Below, piece by piece: positions 1-5,493 of a DNA stretch of 5,493 nucleotides. This DNA comes from an uncultured Bacteroidales bacterium (GTDB taxonomy: Bacteria; Bacteroidota; Bacteroidia; Bacteroidales; F082). The notes beneath the pieces are model-generated. The model was not told the DNA's origin. It did no database searches and saw only the letters and a list, made by a program, of their open reading frames with translations. The position numbers and the translations under genes are program-made. The stretch spans positions 1 through 5,493 of the forward strand of contig CALEMB010000033.1 of NCBI GenBank assembly GCA_937902805.1, written 5' to 3'. Every line of letters starts with the position of its first letter. The first letter of the stretch is position 1.

Positions 1-1
1 C

Positions 2-1756
2 AACAAAAAGCTGGTTTGGCGTACGGCTGAAGGCTTCAATGTGAGGCCCTACTATCGCGCTGAGAACCTCGCTGACATCCCGTGGACGGGCATGCAACCC
101 GACGAATTCCCCTATGTCCGCGGCAACAAACCCGTAGGCAATGAATGGCTCGTCCGTCAGGACATCACTGTGAAGGACGTTCACGAAGCCAACAAGATTG
201 CTCTCAACGCCATCAGCCGTGGCTGCAACAGCATCGGCTTCAAGCTGGAGATGGACAAGCCTTACGACACAATCGCCATCTCGACCCTGCTCAACGGTAT
301 CGACCAGAAAGCCGTGGAAATCAACTTCTACAACAACAAGTACCACCTCCCGCTGCTGGAGATGCTCTCCAAGATTCCAGACATCAAAGGTTCGTTGAAC
401 TACGACCCGCTGACGCGTTACCTGCGTCGTGGTGTGTGGTACATCAACGAGGGTGCCGACATGGAATTGGGTTACATCATGGTGAAAGCTGAGATGCCTG
501 GTTTCCATACCATCGGTGTCAACGCTCATGTGTTCACCAACGCTGGCTCGACCATCGTTCAGGAGATGGCTTTCGCCCTCGCCGTGGGTGCCGAATACCT
601 CGACAAGCTGACCGAGAAAGGCCTCACCGTCGACGATATTGCTCCCAAAATGCGTTTCAACGTCGCTGTCGGACAGAACTACTTCATGGAGCTTGCCAAG
701 ATGCGCGCCTACCGTCTGCTGTGGGCCAACATCGTGAAGGCTTACGGTGGCAAGGAAGAAAATGCCAAGATGCATATCCATGCCACCAACGCTGAAATCG
801 GAATGAGCTTGTATGACGCTTACGTCAACATGCTGCGTACCACATCTGGCACGATGTCAGCGGTGTTGGGCGGTGTTGATTCGTTCACCGTCATGCCGTT
901 CGATGCACCGTTTGAGTTGCCCACCGATTTTGCCGACCGTATCGCCCGCAACCAACAGCTCATCCTCAAGGAAGAAGCCCATTTCGACAAGGTTGCCGAC
1001 CCCGCTGCAGGTTCCTACTACATCGAGAACCTCACCGAGAGCCTGGCTGCTGCCGCTTGGGAACTCTTCAACAAGATTCAAGACGAAGGCGGTTATCTCG
1101 AAGCCGTCCGCAAGGGCATGATCCAAGGCTTGATTAAGGAAAGCGCTTCCAAGAAGTTCAGCAACGTGGCCACCCGCCGCGAGACCATCCTCGGTACTAA
1201 CCAGTTCCCGAACTTCACTGAAAGTTTGAAGTTCACGCCCGAGGCTTGGGTGATGGAAGCCGACAACCGCCGTGACGAGAAAGCTGAAATTGAGACCATC
1301 GTTACCTTCCGTGCTGCACAACAATTCGAGCAGCTGCGCTATGCCACCGACGTCTACGCCCAGAACCACAAACGTCCTGTGGCTTGGATGTTTACCTATG
1401 GTAACCTCGCCATGCGCAAGGCCCGCGCCAACTTCGCCTCCAACTTCTTCGCCTGTGCCGGCATTCAAGTCGTCGACAACCCGGGCTTCAAGACCTTGGA
1501 CGAAGGCATCGCCGCCGCCCGCAAGGAGAAACCCGAAATCGTGGTCATCTGCTCCTCCGACGAGGAATACGGTGAAGGCAACGCCCTCAAGATTTACGAG
1601 GAACTGAAGAACGACGCCATTGTGGTCCTCGCTGGTAACCCCGAAGGCACCGTTGACATCCTCAAAGAGGCTGGCTTGAAGTATTTCATCCACGTCAAGA
1701 GCAACGTCTTAGACACTTTAACGGAGTTCCAGAAACAATTAGGTATAACGAAATAA
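2..1756 (+). CDS. mutA: Methylmalonyl-CoA mutase small subunit (MutA), 5' end missing
   Basis: Small, non-catalytic subunit of the heterodimeric cytoplasmic methylmalonyl-CoA mutase; it pairs with MutB, encoded just downstream. The reading frame is open from base 2 and 584 residues are visible. The family is usually a little over 600 residues, so roughly 30-40 N-terminal residues lie upstream. The GTG at 41 is not the start: the codons before it read W-R-T-A-E-G-F-N-V, which runs into the conserved family segment PYYRAENL. The acyl-CoA mutase TIM-barrel region spans visible residues about 1-440, with recognisable blocks such as FNVAVGQNYFMELAKMRAYR and DPAAGSYYIENLTE. The C-terminal region from about residue 460 has the length and position of a B12-binding domain but lacks the DxHxxG cobalamin motif; the corresponding stretch reads TYGNLAMRKARANF. 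Loss of this motif is normal for MutA and separates it from MutB. The gene ends 84 bp before mutB in the same direction, so co-transcription is likely. Identification is by remembered family sequence, not by search. Confidence 0.95.
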   Translation, partial: NKKLVWRTAEGFNVRPYYRAENLADIPWTGMQPDEFPYVRGNKPVGNEWLVRQDITVKDVHEANKIALNAISRGCNSIGFKLEMDKPYDTIAISTLLNGIDQKAVEINFYNNKYHLPLLEMLSKIPDIKGSLNYDPLTRYLRRGVWYINEGADMELGYIMVKAEMPGFHTIGVNAHVFTNAGSTIVQEMAFALAVGAEYLDKLTEKGLTVDDIAPKMRFNVAVGQNYFMELAKMRAYRLLWANIVKAYGGKEENAKMHIHATNAEIGMSLYDAYVNMLRTTSGTMSAVLGGVDSFTVMPFDAPFELPTDFADRIARNQQLILKEEAHFDKVADPAAGSYYIENLTESLAAAAWELFNKIQDEGGYLEAVRKGMIQGLIKESASKKFSNVATRRETILGTNQFPNFTESLKFTPEAWVMEADNRRDEKAEIETIVTFRAAQQFEQLRYATDVYAQNHKRPVAWMFTYGNLAMRKARANFASNFFACAGIQVVDNPGFKTLDEGIAAARKEKPEIVVICSSDEEYGEGNALKIYEELKNDAIVVLAGNPEGTVDILKEAGLKYFIHVKSNVLDTLTEFQKQLGITK

Positions 1757-1761
1757 AAACG

Positions 1762-1816
1762 CGGCGTTTCGACAAGCTCAACGACCGCTAAGGTCCCTGA
1801 GCCTGTCGAAGGGCCG
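1762..1816. repeat. Intercistronic palindromic repeat between mutA and mutB
   Basis: A long imperfect hairpin fills most of the mutA-mutB gap. The main arms are TTCGACAAGCTCA (1768-1780) and TGAGCCTGTCGAA (1798-1810), 13 bp with one A-C mismatch. Outside them CGGC (1762-1765) pairs with GCCG (1813-1816). Inside, GACC (1783-1786) pairs with GGTC (1792-1795) around a five-base loop. There is no T-tract on the 3' side, so it does not look like an intrinsic terminator. The core resembles a dispersed palindrome (TTCGACAAGCTCA / TGAGCTTGTCGAA type) that I recall from intergenic regions of many bacterial genomes; this recollection is not checked here. By analogy with REP elements in other bacteria it could stabilise the mutA message 3' end or adjust the MutA:MutB ratio, but that is inference. 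Confidence 0.8.
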
Positions 1817-1840
1817 ACACAAAAAAGAAAGGATAAAAAG

Positions 1841-3979
1841 ATGAAACCCAACTATAAAGACATCAATATCAACGCTATACCTAAGCATAATGGCTTGATT
1901 CTGCCGAATGGCGAATTGTGGGAGACCCACGAACATATCATGGTGAAGCCTGCCTACACCGAGAAAGACCTCGAAGGCATGGAACACCTCAACTACGCCG
2001 CTGGCATCGCCCCCTTCCTCCGTGGACCTTATTCGACGATGTATGTGATGCGTCCTTGGACCATCCGTCAGTACGCCGGTTTCTCCACCGCCGAGGAGTC
2101 CAACGCTTTTTACCGCCGTAACATTGCGGCTGGTCAGAAAGGTCTGTCCGTGGCCTTCGACTTGGCCACCCACCGTGGCTACGATGCCGACCACGAGCGC
2201 GTCATGGGTGACGTGGGTAAGGCTGGCGTGAGCATCTGCTCCGTCGAAGACATGAAAGTTTTATTCGACCAGATCCCGCTGAACAAAATGTCCGTCTCCA
2301 TGACCATGAACGGCGCCGTGCTGCCGATCCTGGCCTTCTACATCGTCGCCGCCTTGGAGCAGGGTGCCAAGTACGAAGAGCTGCAAGGCACCATCCAGAA
2401 CGACATCCTGAAGGAGTTCATGGTGCGTAACACCTATATCTATCCGCCTGAGTTCTCGATGCGCATCATCGCCGACATCTTCGAGTTCACCTCGCAGAAC
2501 ATGCCGAAGTTCAACAGCATCTCCATCTCGGGTTACCACATGCAGGAAGCCGGCGCCACCTCCGACATTGAGATGGCTTACACCTTGGCCGACGGTTGGG
2601 ATTACCTCCGTACTGGTGTCAAGGCCGGCTTGGATGTCGATGCCTTTGCGCCGCGCTTGTCGTTCTTCTGGTGCTCGGGCATGAACCACTTCATGGAGAT
2701 TGCCAAGATGCGCGCTGCCCGTATGCTGTGGGCCAAGATCGTGAAGACCTTCAACCCGAAGAACGAGAAATCGTTGGCACTGCGTACCCACACGCAGACC
2801 TCGGGCTGGTCGCTCACCGAGCAAGACCCGTTCAACAATGTGGCACGTACCTGCATCGAGGCTATGGGTGCCGCCTTGGGTCACACCCAGTCGCTGCACA
2901 CCAACGCCTTGGACGAGGCCATCGCCCTGCCCACCGACTTCAGCGCTCGTATCGCACGTAACACCCAGATCTACATTCAGGAAGAGACCAACGTCTGCCG
3001 TGTGGTTGACCCGTGGGCTGGTTCCTACTACGTGGAGAGCCTCACCCATGAGATTGCCCACCGCGCTTGGAACCACATCCAGGAAGTGGAAGCTATGGGT
3101 GGTATGGCCAAAGCCATCGAGACCGGTCTTCCGAAGATGCGTATCGAAGAGGCTTCAGCCCGCAAGCAGGCGCAAATCGACTCAGGCCGCGAGACCATCG
3201 TCGGTATCAACAAGTATCGCCTTGACCACGAAGACCCGATTGAGACCTTGGAAATCGACAACACCGCTGTGCGTGAGTCGCAAATCAAACGTCTGAAGGA
3301 GCTCCGCGCCAACCGTAACGAGGCCGACGTGCAACGTTGCCTCGATGCCATCACCAAGTGTGCTGAGACAGGCGAAGGCAACCTCCTTGCCTTGGCCATC
3401 GAAGCCGCCAAGGTGCGTGCCTCATTAGGCGAAATCTCAATGGCTTGCGAAAAAGTCGCAGGCCGTTACAAAGCTGTCATCCGTTCAATCTCAGGAGTAT
3501 ATTCTATGGAAACGAAAAACGATGCAAGATTTGAAGAGGCCTGCCGTATGGCTGACGAGTTCGCCAAGATGGAAGGCCGTCGTCCGCGTATCATGGTCGC
3601 CAAGATGGGTCAGGACGGTCACGACCGTGGCGCCAAGGTGGTCGCCACCGGTTATGCTGATATCGGCTTCGACGTGGATATGGGCCCGTTGTTCCAGACG
3701 CCCGCTGAAGCTGCCAAGCAAGCCGTCGAAAACGACGTCCACATCATGGGCGTGAGCTCTTTGGCTGCTGGTCACAAGACCCTTGTGCCTCAGGTGATTG
3801 AAGAGCTGGAGAAGCTTGGTCGTCCCGACATCATGGTCACCGTGGGTGGCGTGATTCCCGCACAGGACTATCAGTTCCTCTATGACCACGGTGCAGTGGC
3901 TATCTTCGGTCCCGGCACCCCTGTCAGCGAGTCAGCCATCAAGATGCTGGAACTGCTGATTGCAGCTAGAAAACAATAA
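1841..3979 (+). CDS. mutB: Methylmalonyl-CoA mutase large subunit (MutB)
   Basis: Catalytic subunit of adenosylcobalamin-dependent methylmalonyl-CoA mutase, interconverting succinyl-CoA and (R)-methylmalonyl-CoA in the cytoplasm; in fermenting Bacteroidales it serves propionate formation. At 712 residues it is full length. The N-terminal TIM-barrel (about 30-550) carries residues matching, from memory, the Propionibacterium shermanii enzyme: Y78 in RQYAGFS (their Tyr89), R196 in EFMVRNTYIYPP (Arg207) and H233 in SGYHMQEAG (His244), all offset by 11. The C-terminal B12-binding domain (about 575-705) has the DxHxxG motif at 592-597, with H594 the expected lower axial cobalt ligand, then the VSSLAAGH and VTVGGVIP segments. 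The ATG at 1841 fits the family N terminus and follows an A-rich leader with GAAAGGA at 1827-1833, seven bases upstream. It lies 84 bp after mutA, so an operon is likely. An internal ATG (codon 556) with its own AGGAG sits at the domain junction and is listed separately. Confidence 0.98.
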   Translation: MKPNYKDININAIPKHNGLILPNGELWETHEHIMVKPAYTEKDLEGMEHLNYAAGIAPFLRGPYSTMYVMRPWTIRQYAGFSTAEESNAFYRRNIAAGQKGLSVAFDLATHRGYDADHERVMGDVGKAGVSICSVEDMKVLFDQIPLNKMSVSMTMNGAVLPILAFYIVAALEQGAKYEELQGTIQNDILKEFMVRNTYIYPPEFSMRIIADIFEFTSQNMPKFNSISISGYHMQEAGATSDIEMAYTLADGWDYLRTGVKAGLDVDAFAPRLSFFWCSGMNHFMEIAKMRAARMLWAKIVKTFNPKNEKSLALRTHTQTSGWSLTEQDPFNNVARTCIEAMGAALGHTQSLHTNALDEAIALPTDFSARIARNTQIYIQEETNVCRVVDPWAGSYYVESLTHEIAHRAWNHIQEVEAMGGMAKAIETGLPKMRIEEASARKQAQIDSGRETIVGINKYRLDHEDPIETLEIDNTAVRESQIKRLKELRANRNEADVQRCLDAITKCAETGEGNLLALAIEAAKVRASLGEISMACEKVAGRYKAVIRSISGVYSMETKNDARFEEACRMADEFAKMEGRRPRIMVAKMGQDGHDRGAKVVATGYADIGFDVDMGPLFQTPAEAAKQAVENDVHIMGVSSLAAGHKTLVPQVIEELEKLGRPDIMVTVGGVIPAQDYQFLYDHGAVAIFGPGTPVSESAIKMLELLIAARKQ
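3493..3508 (+). promoter_or_regulatory. Possible internal ribosome-binding site and in-frame ATG inside mutB
   Basis: AGGAG at 3493-3497 is followed after eight bases (TATATTCT) by an ATG at 3506-3508 in the mutB frame (codon 556). Translation from here would give a 157-residue protein consisting of the whole cobalamin-binding domain. This is a better Shine-Dalgarno match than the one before mutB itself. However, the SGVY residues whose codons create it are conserved in the family, so the motif may be partly accidental. No evidence of use is available from sequence alone. Confidence 0.25.
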
Positions 3980-3998
3980 TTATTTATAAAATATGTGT

Positions 3999-4022
3999 TG
4001 TAGAGACATGGCTCACTATGTC
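3999..4022. repeat. Degenerate copy of the TGTAGAGAC palindrome family
   Basis: The 24 bases align without gaps to 5335-5358, with 18 identities; they share the first nine bases, TGTAGAGAC, and five of the six differences are transitions. The inner part still folds: GACATG (4005-4010) pairs with TATGTC (4017-4022), one pair being G-T, around a six-base loop. The outer right arm expected of the family is lost. A short ATTTTC follows, so weak terminator activity after mutB is possible, though the stronger hairpin downstream is the better candidate. Confidence 0.55.
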
Positions 4023-4054
4023 ATTTTCTCGTAAGTAACTAGTCATACAACCAT

Positions 4055-4097
4055 AAAAAAAGCCTCGCCGCAACGTGTTCGCGGCGAGGAATTTTTT
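4055..4097 (+). terminator. Intrinsic terminator of the mutAB unit
   Basis: A perfect 9-bp GC-rich stem, CCTCGCCGC (4063-4071) with GCGGCGAGG (4081-4089), encloses a nine-base loop. Seven A residues (4055-4061) precede it and AATTTTTT (4090-4097) follows, the classic Rho-independent layout. It lies about 85 bp after the mutB stop codon and before the methyltransferase gene. The A-run on the other side would let it work in both directions. Its last T is also the first base of the promoter -7 box described next. Confidence 0.88.
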
Positions 4098-4111
4098 ACC
4101 TTTGCACAAAA
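4075..4111 (+). promoter_or_regulatory. Bacteroidetes-type promoter of the rRNA methyltransferase gene
   Basis: TACCTTTG at 4097-4104 matches the Bacteroidetes -7 consensus TAnnTTTG exactly. Transcription would begin near 4110, leaving a leader of only about 12 bases before the ATG at 4123. The -33 element (consensus TTTG or TTG) is not well conserved; only a GTG at 4075-4077 lies at about the right distance, and it sits inside the terminator loop. The -7 box is well supported by sequence; the -33 assignment and start site are inference. Confidence 0.7.
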
Positions 4112-4122
4112 ATCAGAACGAA

Positions 4123-5328
4123 ATGCAAACATCTCCATTCTATCCCGTCATCCGTCTAAACCCCGGCAAAGAAGATGCCTTGCACCGCTTCCACCCTTGG
4201 GTGTTCTCGGGTGCCATCCATGACGCCGCCAAAGGCCTACAGGCTGGCGACACCGTCACCGTTACCGACTACGATGGCAACATCCTTGGTACAGGCTTCT
4301 GCGAGTCGGATAGCATCGCTGTCAAGATTCTCAGCTTCGACAACCGTAAAATCGACGAATGGTTTTTCCTCGAACGCCTCAAACAGGCCTACGAGGTCAG
4401 AAAAACCATGGGCTTGACCCATAACGAACACACCAACTGCTTCCGTCTTGTCCATTCCGAAGGCGACGGCTTGGCGGGCCTCATCGTTGACATCTACGGC
4501 CACACCGCTGTGGTGCAGGCCCAGACCGAGGGCATGGCGTTGCACCTCAAGGAGATTGTCCGTGCATTGAAGCTTATCCCCGAACTTGGTCTGCAAGCCA
4601 TCTACAACAAAAGTGCCGACGCCATGCAACGCATGGGCAAGGAAGATGCCATCATCGAAGACGGTTACCTCTTTGGCGAGCGTCTCGACGAGGTGATTCT
4701 GGAGAACGACAGCCGCTTCCTGCCCAACTGGGAGGAAGGCCAAAAGACGGGCTTCTTCCTCGACCAACGCGAAAACCGTGAGCTGGTGCGCCACTTCGCC
4801 CAAGGTAAGACCGTACTGAACGCTTTCGGTTATACGGGCGGTTTCTCTGTCACGGCACTGAAAGGCGGTGCCCGCCGCGCCATCACCGTCGATGCCTCGA
4901 AGAAAGCCATCGCCATGACTGAGGCCAACCTTGAATTGAACGGCTATTCAAAAGAGGAGAACCCCTGTTATGTGGCCGACATGAAGGAATACATCACTGA
5001 AATGCGCCAAGGTGCCTTCGACCTCATCATCCTCGACCCGCCAGCCTTTGCCAAGCGGCATCAGGACAGGCATCGTGGCTTGGGTGGCTACAAGTTCCTC
5101 AATGCCGAGGCCATCAAGCGCATCGCCAAGGGCGGACTGCTGTTCACCTTCAGTTGCTCACAGGCCGTTGACAAAGCCACCTTCCAAGGCATCGTTACCG
5201 CCGCATCGATAGAGGCCAAACGCAACGTGAGAATTGTCGACCAGCTGTCGCAGCCTGCCGACCATCCCATTAATATCTTCCATCCCGAAGGGGCCTATTT
5301 AAAAGGCCTGATGTTAGTGGTAGAATAA
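4123..5328 (+). CDS. rlmI: RlmI-family 23S rRNA (cytosine-5-)-methyltransferase
   Basis: Predicted S-adenosylmethionine-dependent methyltransferase of the RlmI (YccW) family; the E. coli member makes m5C1962 in 23S rRNA. The 401 residues match the usual length of just under 400. An N-terminal PUA-like RNA-binding domain (about 6-75) contains HPWVFSGAI and the GDTVTVTDYDGNILGTGF strand region. The middle RlmI-specific part holds GQKTGFFLDQREN (206-218). The Rossmann-fold domain shows the SAM-binding motif NAFGYTGGF (233-241), motif IV DPPAFAK (305-311) and FTFSCS with C345 as probable catalytic cysteine. The same frame is open back to a GTG at 4075, but that codon lies in the terminator loop and upstream of the predicted transcription start, and the extra residues do not look like the family, so the ATG at 4123 is preferred. 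No clear Shine-Dalgarno is present, as is common in Bacteroidetes. The exact target base in this organism is inferred by homology. Confidence 0.93.
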   Translation: MQTSPFYPVIRLNPGKEDALHRFHPWVFSGAIHDAAKGLQAGDTVTVTDYDGNILGTGFCESDSIAVKILSFDNRKIDEWFFLERLKQAYEVRKTMGLTHNEHTNCFRLVHSEGDGLAGLIVDIYGHTAVVQAQTEGMALHLKEIVRALKLIPELGLQAIYNKSADAMQRMGKEDAIIEDGYLFGERLDEVILENDSRFLPNWEEGQKTGFFLDQRENRELVRHFAQGKTVLNAFGYTGGFSVTALKGGARRAITVDASKKAIAMTEANLELNGYSKEENPCYVADMKEYITEMRQGAFDLIILDPPAFAKRHQDRHRGLGGYKFLNAEAIKRIAKGGLLFTFSCSQAVDKATFQGIVTAASIEAKRNVRIVDQLSQPADHPINIFHPEGAYLKGLMLVVE

Positions 5329-5334
5329 AAAAAA

Positions 5335-5371
5335 TGTAGAGACGCGGCGCGCCACGTCTCTACAAATTTTT
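5335..5371. terminator. Perfect TGTAGAGACG stem-loop, probable bidirectional terminator
   Basis: TGTAGAGACG (5335-5344) and CGTCTCTACA (5355-5364) form a perfect 10-bp stem around a ten-base GC-rich loop that itself contains the palindrome GGCGCGCC (5346-5353). On the plus strand AATTTTT (5365-5371) follows; on the minus strand the A-run at 5327-5334 supplies a T-tract. This fits termination of the methyltransferase gene, whose stop codon is only a few bases upstream, and of a converging gene from the right. The sequence also belongs to the same palindrome family as 3999-4022. Confidence 0.8.
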
Positions 5372-5386
5372 AACGTTCCAATGTTT

Positions 5387-5493
5387 TTATCTACGGCCAA
5401 ACATTGTGCCCAACTTCTTATGCGGGTGGCGCACTTCTGTGTCGCTGCGGCCAGCCGACTTGGCGGGTGTCTTGCTGATACGTCTCATGTAGG
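5387..5493 (-). CDS. Possible 3' end of an unidentified gene, start outside window
   Basis: On the minus strand a frame is open from the right edge to a TAA at 5389-5387, giving 34 residues ending in HPHKKLGTMFGRR. The tail is strongly basic (many Arg, Lys and His) and I do not recognise it. Three points support it: the codons (CGT, CGC, GGC, AAG, ATC, GAC) resemble those of the neighbouring genes; the stop lies just beyond a hairpin with T-tracts on both sides, as expected between converging genes; and the opposite-strand frame, which is also open, gives an implausible Cys- and His-rich sequence. The stretch is too short for a firm call, and no function can be assigned. Confidence 0.45.
   Translation of the reverse strand, partial: YMRRISKTPAKSAGRSDTEVRHPHKKLGTMFGRR

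Noticed and set aside
41..43. GTG at 41 as the start of mutA
   Set aside because: The frame continues to the left edge and the upstream codons encode the conserved family segment leading into PYYRAENL, so the gene is cut by the window edge.
857..1693. Long minus-strand open frame opposite mutA (278 codons)
   Set aside because: It is fully antisense to a well-supported gene, has no recognisable domain, and is explained by codon bias in a GC-rich gene.
1379..1753. MutA C-terminal domain lacking the B12 motif as evidence of a broken gene
   Set aside because: Absence of DxHxxG is the normal state of the small subunit; the reading frame is intact and the domain length is preserved.
1762..1816. 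Intercistronic hairpin as a Rho-independent terminator
   Set aside because: No T-tract follows on the plus strand, and termination here would cut off the catalytic subunit gene of the same operon.
1594..1851. Minus-strand frame across the mutA-mutB gap containing the VELVET-type peptide
   Set aside because: The peptide comes from the palindromic repeat and not from a protein family; the rest is antisense to mutA.
2261..3076. Long minus-strand open frame opposite mutB (271 codons)
   Set aside because: As for the frame opposite mutA, it is a shadow of a strongly conserved gene; its occurrence opposite the paralogous gene too reflects shared codon use.
4075..4122. GTG at 4075 as the start of the rRNA methyltransferase
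   Set aside because: It lies in the loop of an intrinsic terminator and upstream of the predicted transcription start, and the 16 added residues are unlike the family N terminus.
3980..4122. Cobalamin riboswitch or other large structured RNA
   Set aside because: The only non-coding stretches are short and are accounted for by the repeats, terminator and promoter; no B12-box-like conserved core is visible. The region upstream of mutA is outside the window.

Overview
The window looks like a piece of a Bacteroidetes (probably Bacteroidales) chromosome with moderately high GC. Three things point that way. The two methylmalonyl-CoA mutase genes are adjacent in the order small subunit then large subunit. 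A TACCTTTG box matching the Bacteroidetes -7 consensus (TAnnTTTG) lies just upstream of the third gene. Strong Shine-Dalgarno sites are largely absent, with A-rich leaders in their place. The coding regions prefer GC-ending codons and the short intergenic regions are AT-rich. The exact genus cannot be told from the sequence.

Layout: (1) From the left edge to 1756, most of mutA, the non-catalytic small subunit; its first few dozen codons lie outside the window. (2) 1757-1840, a short intercistronic gap almost filled by a long palindromic repeat (1762-1816). (3) 1841-3979, complete mutB, the catalytic adenosylcobalamin-binding large subunit. (4) 3980-4122, an intergenic region holding a degenerate copy of a second palindrome family (3999-4022), a strong intrinsic terminator (about 4055-4097) and a Bacteroidetes-type promoter overlapping that terminator's T-tract. 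(5) 4123-5328, a complete RlmI-family 23S rRNA m5C methyltransferase. (6) 5329-5493, a perfect stem-loop that probably acts as a bidirectional terminator, followed by what may be the 3' end of an unidentified gene on the minus strand.

MutA and MutB form the heterodimeric mutase that interconverts succinyl-CoA and (R)-methylmalonyl-CoA. In fermentative Bacteroidales this is the central step of the succinate-to-propionate route. The rRNA methyltransferase appears to be a separate transcription unit with no functional link to the mutase.

I found no undescribed multi-gene system. This is core metabolism plus housekeeping. The items most worth a second look are small: an in-frame ATG with a good Shine-Dalgarno sequence exactly at the MutB domain junction, inside a cluster of non-preferred codons; the palindromic repeat between mutA and mutB; and the terminator/promoter overlap ahead of the methyltransferase gene.
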